A model generated the notes under the pieces. It did no database searches. It was not told the DNA's origin and worked only from the letters and a program-made list of their open reading frames with translations. Shown piece by piece: positions 49,401-59,604 of a stretch of 64,000 nt of DNA. The DNA is taken from contig JANFAH010000004.1 in the NCBI GenBank assembly GCA_024663395.1, positions 682,001 to 746,000 of the forward strand, in the 5' to 3' direction. Position 1 is the first letter of the stretch. Each line of letters starts with the position of its first letter. This DNA is from Pisolithus tinctorius. Taxonomy: Eukaryota > Basidiomycota > Agaricomycetes > Boletales > Pisolithaceae. A program made the position numbers and the translations under genes.

Positions 49401-49595
49401 GGCCTGGGCACCGCCTCCGAGAAGGGACATTTGGGGATTATTAGCATTGGCCATGAGGTTCATGTGGTTCGGAGGCTGTTGTTGCTGGCGGGGCTGTTGT
49501 TGTTGCTGGGGTAGGAAGTGGCTGTTTGCGACGGGTGGGATTGGCGGCATGTTCTGCTGCCTGAGCATTTCGGACTGACGGACGTTCACGTTCAT
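46473..49595 (-). CDS. LIM-domain-binding (Ldb1/SEUSS/PtaB-type) transcriptional adaptor
   Basis: Dimerising co-regulator that bridges DNA-bound factors. From ATG 49595 (MNVNVRQSEMLRQQNMPP) about 510 residues are Gln/Pro/Ser/Asn-rich and disordered (poly-Q blocks at both ends). The conserved core starts after the intron near 48000: LLQFSGQLSSEGNE, KLRLSFWENLVKDYFTPKAV, MKITLWKDNKKVEAKP, then ILPRFFLVTTQSGVKSMSL, VSAIWTYKYDNGYTVTLRGP, LKIEHFQFDANLHEKFISLD and VNAFGIPQVTMRCLEVS. These are hallmarks of the Ldb dimerisation domain. The C-terminus is Pro/Ser-rich with a basic end (KRTRKSSKRNG). The frame needs T7 rather than T8 at 47603-47610 to read LPRFFLVTT. Partner LIM or DNA-binding proteins are not in the window. 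Confidence 0.85.
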
Positions 49596-50049
49596 CTAAT
49601 GCGTTTGACGTTGGAGCGACTGGAGACGCCTTGCCAAACAAGACAGCAGAGAGGGGCTGGGGTGGGGTATGACGGTAGATGCAAGCAAGTGGGAGGGGGC
49701 GTCGAGAGAAGCAGGAGGGGGGCGTCAGTTGGAGGAACTCCAGACAGATCGGCGACAGTCAGACCGAACAATGCACGACGATACACCTGACAATGCAAGA
49801 TAAGTCTAGTCAAGCACACCCCCCGATAATTTTTAATGAATGGCCTGTCGTCGCTGTCGCTGTCGTTGTCGTCGCCGCACCGACGTCGCACACTTGGACA
49901 AAAGCCTTTTGACTGGGATCAGGCTCAGACTCTGGGCGGTCCCTTCAATTGGTCGACGACACACACACCCAGCCCCATCCACGTGGCTTAAACTAAATAT
50001 TTTATTATTTTACAAAAAAATATTATTCCTCTCCTCCTGGCAGCAACTG
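49596..50049. promoter_or_regulatory. Divergent promoter between Ldb-type gene and IMP3
   Basis: The 450 bases separate two divergent start codons. An A+T-rich tract with TATTTTATTATTTTAC lies about 30-55 bases before the IMP3 ATG; a CG-rich tetranucleotide-like stretch (about 49845-49885) lies in the middle. Confidence 0.45.
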
Positions 50050-50878
50050 ATGGTCCGCAAGTTCAAGCATCACGAACAGAAGCTCCTCAAGAAAGTCGAC
50101 TTTCTAAACGTACGTGCCAAGCTGGCGGGGGGAAGGGGAAGACGCTGACCAGACGCAAAACAGTGGAAACAGGATGCCAACCTGCGCGAGATCAAGGTCA
50201 TCCGTCGGTACCATCTCCAGGACAGAGAAGACTACCACAAGTACACTACCCTCGATCGCCATTCAATTCTTCCCCAGCTGACCTCGGTACAGATACAATA
50301 AACTATGTGGCTCGTTGAGGTCATTTGCCCATCGCCTCTCCATGCTTCCCGCACAGGATCCATTCCGTGCCAAAATGGAAGGCCAACTCCTTTCCAAACT
50401 ATATGATATCGGCGTGCTCAACTCCCAAGCAAAGCTCAGCGACATAGAGAACAAGTTGACCGTAGCCGCGTTCTGTCGTCGTCGCCTTGCCGTGTTCATG
50501 TGCATGAGCAAAATGGCAGAGACAGTCAGCGCAGTACGCATCCCCCGTGCATCATGGCATCCTTCGAATTTGCGTTTAAACATGGACTTTACAGGCTGCG
50601 AAGTTCATCGAACAGGGACACGTTCGCGTTGGTCCGGATACAATCACGGACCCTGCCTTCCTCGTCACAAGGTGAGCCGTCCGTGGTTCGATTCTTGCCT
50701 CGTTCCTCAACCCACATGTGCAAGACACATGGAAGACTTCGTCACTTGGGTCGACACCTCTAAACTCAAGAGGACCATCATGACGTACAACGATGAGGCA
50801 AGTCCAGCCTATCTCGGTGTTAGAACGTTAATCTCTGACTACGTTCCGTCTCAGTTGGATGACTACGACTTGCTGTAG
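50050..50878 (+). CDS. IMP3: U3 snoRNP protein IMP3
   Basis: Component of the small-subunit processome that helps U3 snoRNA pair with pre-rRNA in the nucleolus. From [20 protein letters not shown], after an intron, [19 protein letters not shown] and [20 protein letters not shown], then [40 protein letters not shown] (start of the S4 RNA-binding fold), [20 protein letters not shown], and [20 protein letters not shown] ending LDDYDLL, stop at 50876-50878. This matches yeast and human IMP3 along the full length, joined by five or six short introns with good GT-AG ends and consistent phase. Intact. Confidence 0.95.
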
Positions 50879-53566
50879 CGCTGGCACGGCCTCGGTACCG
50901 CTTGCCATAAAACACCACGCGTGCGTCATCCACGGCCCTGCAGCGTGCATGCTCAGTCAGCCCGTCGGTCCGTTGTAGTCAGCCAATCCATGGAAGGTAT
51001 TACGAGAGAGGATTGGTACCGTTATTTTACAGTAACTTATGTAGTCTGCTACACTGCTTTGCGAGTCGGCAGACCAAACAGTGAAAGAAGATAGATCTTC
51101 GCGTACGATTGGGTATACTTTAGTAAGCACAAGAATCGCACTGACGCAAACTGTTATTGTAACCTGGGACTATCCGACTAATACTTACAGGAAGGGTGGG
51201 ACAGACACTGACATGGTTGAAGAGAACCGACTGATACGGTGGACACTGAACAGGCAGTCACAATCCCCAGTCGGGGCGTAATAGAGGAGGGCGACGCGCA
51301 CAGCATGCGGCAGGCGAACCTCAACTTGATCCTACCCAAACCGCAGCGACCAACTACCCCCTTCGGCTCCGGGAAAAGCACGCGCAATACTGTCCGCAGT
51401 AACTATCGCTACAACCAGCACGAGGTGACTGTCTTTCCAACGATGACAGACCGGCTCTCCATCGAATCTGAAACGCCATTCGGGCTGTCAGAAATCACCC
51501 GAAAGTAATGAGTATGTTGCAAAATCCTATGAAATACGAGCAAGCTAGTCGCCGGCTCGCAAATCGAAGATATAACCGAGTCTCATCCCCTAACGCAGGA
51601 TTACTTCCAAATCAGTGATTGTTGAAATGCAGATTAGCCCCGAAGTGGGATGATCTCGTCAGGTTCATCAAACTGTCATCAACCGGAGAATGCTACACCA
51701 CCAGGGCAGAGGTAATGACTCTCCGACCCTCACGATTTCGCCTTGGAAGAGAGGGGGTAATGGGAGGGAGGGCTGCCTTTCGAAAACGGATGGTCTGGTG
51801 TGCTGGAGTTACGGGTGAAATATGTTCTTCAAATGCAGGCGGTAACGATACAGCAATGCTAATGGGTTCGGCACTTGGAGACAGCGACAAACCCTCAGTT
51901 TCGTCGAAATCATTGATGCTTGCAGGGGGCGTGTGTCATCGAGTACGATTTTCCTCTACAGATAACTGCATCGACAATGCGTGCTCTTCGAGTGGTGTAC
52001 TAGATTCGACATTCCTGACGACCCGCATAATGACACAGCTTTTAAAAGAGCGGCCTCCCCAAGATTCGCAGCGAAAATATGCGTAGTGTTGAAATGGGTC
52101 TCGCAAAGATTTTGATGAGTGCGAAGAATGGCCGTGAGATTGAGAAACTTGGGTGGAAAGAATAAAGAAGAGTAGGTGGTGGCTTGGGAGTAAGAGGTAG
52201 AGTTAGAATGGGAACGGGAGGATGGCGTATCACTGGATTTATGAACGAGGACTTTAGGGGTCGCGCTAAAGCGGCGAGGTAATCAAAAATATTCTCACTC
52301 CCCCTCTCGTTTGTCCATTTCTCCGAAGGTGACTTTGAGTGTCCACGAAGACAATCGGGTGCGTTTGCTGCCCAATGATTTGGTGGCGTGTGTTATCCAT
52401 CGCTCACGGAGCCGTTCAAGATTCTCGCATTCCTCCTCTGATAACTTCCATCAAGAAACGACACTGAAACCAGGCGAAACTACATACGTTATCAGTGAGG
52501 GGGGTGGCAGACTAGGCAACGGTAGTCCCGCTTGACCACTTGACGGGAACGTGCGGCGAACCGACCTAGGGGACATCCGGAGCAGACGCAACCATACGAG
52601 CCTGATAGAGATTTTGCCATTGACGGGATATGGTTTGCGACCAGCGTACTCGAGACTAGGCCAGGACGTGGTGGGGACAAACAGGCGTCGCTACTTCTAC
52701 CGTCAGGAAAAATGAGAAATGGATATCAGGCTGACTGCCGGTCACCGGGCCATACTTCACCTTGAGATGCGTCGGGGAAGGACAATCATGTTACACCAAT
52801 TTTGGAAGCCGTCAAGAATATATCTTTTCTCCTCTTCGCCAGACGCGCCAGTTTCTAGTACTGGTTGGGCGGAATGACGCTCTGGCCATGGAGGGCAGGT
52901 TTGCAACCGAGAAAGACGACCGAAGTAACCCAACAGGCGGCAGGCCTATACCGCCAAGCGGCCGAATCTCCTCGGCACTTCGCATTTAAAACAGATGACT
53001 ATTGGGGCAGAGCGACAGTCGTGGGCGTACTGAACAGTGGATGTGTTGCTATGCAATGAACTCGGCACCAGCTGCTCTGTTTGGGAGGACACACATGCTA
53101 TCCGCAGGCGCTCACCTTACCATGACAGTGCACAGCTGCTTACACATTATCGACCAACATGAGTCTGCAAAGCCCGCAGCTCCACACCCCTTCACACTTG
53201 TCTCCTATCATCGTTCTCTGCACACTGCCTCTCAGGACGTTCCGAAACTTCCTTTTCAATTGTTGGTTCTTCATTCCTGCATCGTTCATGGCTCTTGGGT
53301 GTTTCGGCACATTATGGCGTTCGTGGAAGTGGCGGCCTCTGAGCAGTGGTGTGGTTGCTTCGCAAGCGGCTATCGCTTCCACTGGGGTCGCTCAGACGGG
53401 TACGCTCTACTGGCTAGGGGAAAAATTGCACTTCTGTAAAGACCAATGTCAACTTACCTGTGTCTCCCCCAGGCAATGCAAACGATACTGCCCCTGCATC
53501 AGATGAAAGGACACTTGAGGGCATGTGATTTGCTTGTAATAGTCACACGAAGTCTAATGTCAGTAA
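50879..53566. other. Gene-poor region before the CpG-poor domain
   Basis: About 2.7 kb. A plus frame at 51239-51508 (NLNLILPKPQRPTTPF) and a plus frame at 53159-53505 (GCFGTLWRSWKWRPLSSGVV) are partly protein-like but match nothing I know. Base composition changes at about 53545, marking the start of the CpG-poor domain. Confidence 0.45.
51700..52040 (-). CDS. Possible minus-strand coding fragment, Pro/Ser-rich
   Basis: Reading leftwards from ATG 52031: MRVVRNVESSTPLEEHAL, LSVEENRTR, an in-frame TGA, then INDFDETEGLSLSPSAEP, VSLPPAFEEHISPVTPAHQT and RKAALPPITPSLPRRNREG. Composition and the continuing frame after the stop suggest a real but interrupted or mis-sequenced gene. No family assigned. 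Confidence 0.3.
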
Positions 53567-56500
53567 TTGGTTACAGCCCCTACTTATTGCCTGAATCCTC
53601 ATGAAGCTAGAAATCATGTCAATCGCATCCATCGTTTTCGCATCCTTGTTGTGGGCAGAGCAAATTCAGGTAAAACAACTGTCTTGCAGAGGGTTTGCAA
53701 CACTACAGATCAGCCAGAAATTTTTGATGGGGAAGGAAGGTATGTGGAATGTGTTGTAATTTTTTGTGCCTTTTCAATGTGGTTGGTTATGTTCAGGTTG
53801 ATCCTACTATAATTGAAGGTTCACTGAAGGTGAGATCATCCTCCAAGATTGCATACAACTTGCCATTGATTGTATTCAGTGTGGATACCATGACATTAAG
53901 AATGAGCTGGTGTTTAAGAGCAATCCTCACTTTGTGTTTCATGACTCTGGTGGTTTTGAATCTGGCAGTGAAAAGGAATTCAACCAAATGAGGAAATTTG
54001 TAATGGATTGTGCTAGGACTCCCAAGCTGGAGAAGTGAGTATGTGCTATCTGGTAAGTATCTTATTACTGACATCCTCAGTGAAGTGAAGTGTGCCTCAT
54101 GAACTGATCATTCAGGTATTGTATTCCATGCAGTGAGACCCACAGGAGGGTCACAGCTGCTGAGAGGAAGTTTTTTGAGGAGTGTGATGCATGCCATGGT
54201 ATGTCTGTACTATGTTTTATCATGCACACTTATGGGAATTGAGGGTTCCTACAGTGCCTGTGATTGTGCTATTAATTAAGGCAGACCTCTTGAAATTAGA
54301 TGCTATTGAAGAGATTGAGGATCTTGGATTAGTGGTGGATGAGGTACAGGTTGCTGAGGTACAAAAGGGGATTCTGGATGAGTTCCTTGCAGAGATCGAG
54401 AAGTATTTGAATTATTGCAGCTTTCAGCCCAATGGCTTTCTGCCACTGATGAGGAAGTGCTCTATTGTTGCCTTGATGTGTAGTGGAGTTAATTAGAAGT
54501 CACTGCAGATATGCATGAAGAAGGTGCAGATTGTACTGCCTTGCTGAAATGTACAACAAATGCCCTGAATGAAGAAAACCTTCAAATGCTTCTTATATTG
54601 ACTCAGCAGTCCAATTTAGCACTGTGTATTGAATTTGCTGTAATGAGGTAAGTATTAAGCTGAGGCTTTGACATATACTGACACTATGAAGGACACTGAA
54701 GGGATGCATGGAACAAAGATTACATCATAGAGAGCCAACAAAATTGGCAGCTGCTCTGGCAACTTGGTTTCCATATGTATGTAAGATAAGTTTTATGTAT
54801 GGAGGTGAATGTGTGCCAATGTGCCCACTTCCATCCTCTGGGGGGCTGATAGGAGGTGAGTGGAGCCATAGCATATGGTGGTGTATGCATGTTGACCATG
54901 CTTGCTCACACCTATGTGGACTTGGGTTGTTAGCAAGTGAGTGGAGTTGTGGTTCCATGGCAGGTGGTTGTGGATGCATGCTGACCATGTTTTCTCCTGT
55001 CTTGGGTTGATAGCCAGTGGGTGGAATTGATGGTTGTAGTGGGTGTATGCTAACTACATTTGCTACCATCCTTGTGGGCTTTGATTGATAGCATGTGAGT
55101 GGAGTCATACCAGGCAGTGATGGGTGCATGCTGACCAAGTTTACTGCCACCATTTTGCACTTGGGTCAATAGCCAGTGAGTGGCATTGTGGCTGTTGATG
55201 GTGGATGCATGCTGATCATGTTTGTTCCCACCCTTGTGGATTTGGGTTGATAGTTTGTGAGTGGAGTCATGGCAGGTAGTACTGGACACATGCTGACCAT
55301 GCTTACTGCCATCTTCATGCACATGTGTTAATAGGGAGTGAGTTATCACTGGTAGTGGTGGATGCATGCTGACCATATTTACTGCCACTCTTGTGCACAT
55401 GTGATGGTAGGGAGTGAGTGGAATCATGGCAGGTGGTGGTGGATCCATGCTGACCATGCTTTCTCTCAACCTGTGGACCTGGGTTGACAGGAAGTGGGTG
55501 GAGTCATGGCAGGTGGTGGATACATGTTGACCATGTTTGTTCCTACCCATGTGGACATGGGTTGACAGTGGGTGAGTGGAGTTGTGGCAGATGGTTGTGG
55601 ATGCATGCTGACTACATTGTATCCATGTGGACATGTGTTGACAGAAAGTGAGTGAAGTCATTCATTGCAGGTGGTAGTTGATGAATACTGACTGTTTTTC
55701 TCACCCATATGGACTTGGGTTGATAGTTTGTGAGTGGTGTCATGGCTGGCAGTTGTAGATGTGCTGACCATGTTTGCTCCCATCTTGGGTTGTTAGCCAG
55801 TGAGTGGGGTCATGGCAGGTGGTGGATGCATGCTGACCATGTTTGTTTCCATCTATGTGGGCATGGGTCAACAGCAAGTGAGTACAGTTGTAGCAGGTGA
55901 TGGTGGACGCATGCTGACCATGTCTATTTCTATCTTGGGTTGACAGCCAGTGAGAGCAGTCATGGCAAGTGGTGAATATTTGTTGACATGTTTGCTCCCA
56001 CCCTTGTGCAAATGGGATGATAGCAAGTGAGTGGAGTCATAGCAGGTAGTGGTGGATGCATGCTGACCATGTCTAATCCCACCCTTGTGGACATGGGTTA
56101 ATAACTGGTGGGTGGAGTCATGGAAAGTAGTGGTGGATACATGTTGACCATGATGTTTGCACCCATCTTGGGTTGACAGCTAGTGAGTAAAGTCATGGCA
56201 GGTGTTGGAGTATATGTGACCATTGTTGCTAAAATGTCCTGGGTTTGGCTTCATAGGAGGTATGTTTTATTGTGCACAGTTAAGGATTTTTTTAAACCTT
56301 GTATATGTAGATTGTGAGTGTATTTTGTACATACTTGTAGAAGGTGTCAATGATCTACTTTCAGGATGTAAGTACCCCCTTATGGAGTTGGCTCCAAACT
56401 TATCCTTCTCCATGCAACCCTCAGCATGTTAGTTCCTCTCAATTTGAATTGCTCCCCCCTAATTACTTGTTACAGCATGTAAGAGTTCTCAATTTGATCT

Positions 56501-57091
56501 TGGTAGCCAATAGTTACCAATGACATTTGTAGATGGTTTGTATTTATGTTTCTTACCAACATTGAAGTCATAATGGCCATGATGTGTTTTAGGTGGTGAG
56601 TTTCATCATCTCTTTAGTTGTCATTCATTCTGCATATATTACAACTACCACTACCACAGCCTCATATTCCACACCAATCAGCTTCTTTCACAATGCCTAT
56701 ACTGTCAACATCCTTGCAATCTCCAATGAGATATATTATGGAACATGGCATTGGTGAATCATATTCCTACTCCCTTTAAGATGTGCTCATCATTGCAGGA
56801 TCTATTTTGGTGCTTGAGTATCTGTACTTCTTGTTGCAATCCAATCAGGAAAGTCATCATAATGTTAAAAAATACTTGACATTGGCTGTCAAGGAGTATT
56901 GAATGTCAGGTGTCCAAGCTAGGGTCATTCATCTTATTGATGTGGCTCTTGAAGAACATGGTGATGATGTAGAGGCTTTATGTCCCATACTTGTTGGTAT
57001 TGCACAGGCCAATCAGATGTGTAAGCTATGGTTTCTTTGTGGGTTTGAAATGCTCAACTGGTATTTATCAGCAATGAAGCTGTTGAGATAA
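53567..57091 (+). CDS. Small-GTPase-like (G-domain) protein, gene 1, probably decayed
   Basis: Belongs to the mushroom family of P-loop GTPases of the AIG1/Era-like type. The first recognised exon has RIHRFRILVVGRANSGKTT (G1), VLQRVCNTTDQPEIFDG, then HDIKNELVFKSNPHFVFHDSGG-like codons split by an intron (G3, DSGG), YCIPCSETHRRVTAAERKFF, and VPVIVLLIKADLLKLDAIEE (G4; normally N/TKxD, here IKAD). The C-terminal part appears about 2 kb later (ILVLEYLYFLLQSNQESHHN, YLTLAVKEY, VALEEHGDDVEALCPILVGI). The intervening DNA is the intron-like array at 54855-56259. A TGA follows VKEY where gene 2 has Glu, so the C-terminus looks damaged. Start and end are approximate. Function of the family is unknown. 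Confidence 0.65.
54855..56259 (+). repeat. Tandem array 1 of intron-like units (18 units, about 70-82 nt)
   Basis: Unit starts (gtgagt or gtgggt, once gtgaga) are at 54855, 54937, 55017, 55095, 55176, 55257, 55338, 55414, 55494, 55572, 55648, 55730, 55800, 55878, 55950, 56027, 56108 and 56183; a further donor gtatgt is at 56260. Each unit has a CTGAC- or CTAAC-like site about 40 nt in and ends in tag or cag (one exception, taa before 56108). Exactly three bases separate each 3' AG from the next GT: in order GAG, CAA, CCA, CAT, CCA, TTT, GGA, GGA, GAA, TGG, AAA, TTT, CCA, CAA, CCA, CAA, CTG, CTA, GAG, none a stop. The array lies inside GTPase gene 1 in its sense direction. Confidence 0.9.
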
Positions 57092-57728
57092 GGCAAATTT
57101 GTAAATGTCTGGTTTATTAAGTGCTTGTATTGCTGGTTCATTTGTCCCATGCCAGGATGCATCCTCACACCTGCTGGATTAGTGTAACAGATGTTCTCTT
57201 TATGTTGATCAATCATGTGCCTCTTGTTATGTATATCAACCACAGCTAAATGCATCCAAATCCATATGAATTTTATTCACTTCCCCTCACCAGTTTGTTT
57301 GCTGAGAACATCTGAGAATCAGTGCTTCATAAACATTGGTATTATCCACTTACACATGCAATGCTCCATGATGACTTTGATGATAGCTTTGCACAAACCA
57401 TCCATATCACCATCATTGTCATGAAAAGCTGTGGTGACAACTTTGGAGATTGCAACCTGTATATTGGAACTTTCATATTCCTCCACAGCCAGTGACAATG
57501 CCTCCTCCCACAGAGAGTGTCCTTGCTGCATTAAAAAGTAACAATACTCAGCAACAAGTAAGCATCCTATAAGAGTGAGCAAAGCTTTCACAGGGAATAA
57601 CAAACCCATACCAATGGCATGTTCAGCTATTGACTGGACAGTTGGGAACTTCCCAAACAAAGTGACATCTTTGGGTAGAGGTGGCATTGGGACATCAGCA
57701 TCCACTTCAAATTTGGACTGTGATTATA

Positions 57729-59315
57729 CAGTGGCTCAAAAAAGTGTCCCAATGTTGGGTGATTTTGGAAAGAGTTGAGATTTATGAGAGAGCCAATAGG
57801 AATTAGTTCAAACTCCTGCAGGACCAAAAATGGTACTAACTGTTGCCTTGAGAACAAGGGCTTTCTTATGTAATTTGGTTGACATGGCACCAAGATATAA
57901 CCATTTTAAAATGACATGTCATTGGGACACTTTTTTGAGCATGATCTTGTCAGTCATTATTTAGTAAATAACATAAAGATTTGACAACTTCTGAGGGATT
58001 TTGTGCCTCAACCCTGACTGATTATGTGATGTACATAATCCTGAGCCATAAAAATGGCTTGGGTCCCACTCAGCTAACCCTACTTCACCATGGAATGCAT
58101 TTTTGCCTCTGCTAGAGCAAATATCCACCTTCTTTCTGAATCTGGCCTTTCTGCTCAACAAATCTCCTCCACAACTGGTCAGGGGAGCTCTACTGTGGCC
58201 AGGGTCATCAAAGAGTTCCAGCTAGATTAAGGAAAACCTCAAACTAGGACATCCTTACCAGCCTTCTTCTCCTGGCAGAGGAGAATAGTCTCTAGTATGA
58301 CCTCTGGAAGAGCTGGAAATGCTGTCCAGGCTACCCATATAATGTGTGTGGCCCTTTCCTCTCCTGTCACTTCCCAAACTGTTTGCAGTGTACTCAATTC
58401 TGCATCCCTGAAGGTGATTGTCAAGCAGGAGATGCCAATCTTGTCTTGCAAGCATACACAACAGTGACTTGCCTTTGCTCTTAAGCAGCAAAACTGGACT
58501 GTGGATGACTGCACTGGGGTCATCTGGTCAGTTGAGCCCAAGATCAATAGTATTGGATGAGATGGAAGGAAATTTGTGTGGAAAATGGTAGGGAAGTGCT
58601 TGCAGGATAATTCTCCTGCTTGACTACAGCCTTCAGGGATGCAGAATTGAGCACACTGCAAACAGTTTGGGAAGTGACAGGAGAGGAAAGGGCCACACAC
58701 ATTATATGGGTAGCCTGGACAGCATTTCCAGCTCTTCCAGAGGTCATACTAGAGACTATTCTCCTCTGCCAGGAGAAGAAGGCTGGTAAGGATGTCCTAG
58801 TTTGAGGTTTTCCTTAATCTAGCTGGAACTCTTTGATGACCCTGGCCACAGTAGAGCTCCCCTGACCAGTTGTGGAGGAGATTTGTTGAGCAGAAAGGCC
58901 AGATTCAGAAAGAAGGTGGATATTTGCTCTAGCAGAGGCAAAAATGCATTCCATGGTGAAGTAGGGTTAGCTGAGTGGGACCCAAGCCATTTTTATGGCT
59001 CAGGATTATGTACATCACATAATCAGTCAGGGTTGAGGCACAAAATCCCTCAGAAGTTGTCAAATCTTTATGTTATTTACTAAATAATGACTGACAAGAT
59101 CATGCTCAAAAAAGTGTCCCAATGACATGTCATTTTAAAATGGTTATATCTTGGTGCCATGTCAACCAAATTACATAAGAAAGCCCTTGTTCTCAAGGCA
59201 ACAGTTAGTACCATTTTTGGTCCTGCAGGAGTTTGAACTAATTCCTATTGGCTCTCTCATAAATCTCAACTCTTTCCAAAATCACCCAACATTGGGACAC
59301 TTTTTTGAGCCACTG
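57729..59315. mobile_element. Palindromic Tc1/mariner-type element with TA target duplication
   Basis: A near-perfect inverted repeat with arms of roughly 780 bases: both ends read CAGTGGCTCAAAAAAGTGTC and are flanked by TA (57727-57728 and 59316-59317). A second inverted copy of the terminal word (caaaaaagtgtcc) lies about 180 bases inside each arm. Each arm carries, pointing inwards, the same truncated transposase N-terminus (TSGRAGNAVQATHI, TVCSVLNSASLK), resembling the Tc1-family helix-turn-helix. The left arm goes further, to QNWTVDDCTGVIWSVEPKIN, where the expected first catalytic Asp (SDE) is Val. It is two truncated elements joined head to head (centre about 58520-58610) and cannot encode an active transposase. 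It sits inside GTPase gene 2. Confidence 0.85.
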
Positions 59316-59604
59316 TACATGTTTGCTGTTGACAAAGGAAGATAGTGACTGAGCACTTACAAGCTAAATTTTTTGGTGGAATAGGTGTTAGAAATATAAT
59401 CACATCATGAATAGGGAATCAAGGTCTCTCCTGGGCCCTATGAGTTTGCATACCTCCTGAGGTTATGATAGTGGAAATGGGAGAGAAAGTCAGTATATAT
59501 CCAGGCAACAAGCCCAAGCCACTTACAAGCTATGGGTGAAGTGAGACAAGAAAGAAAGAAGTGAAAGTAATGAGGAAGGATCCAACATCCCTATCTCCAA
59601 GTTC

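Noticed and set aside
48012..49595. Long Gln-rich frame as a separate Gln-rich transcription factor
   Set aside because: It is the N-terminal disordered part of the Ldb-type gene; the conserved core follows in frame across an intron.
54725..55661. Long minus-strand open frames across array 1 as a repeat protein (His/Ser/Thr-rich)
   Set aside because: They result from the reverse complement of the tandem units having a period close to a multiple of three; the splice-site skeleton on the plus strand explains the sequence better.
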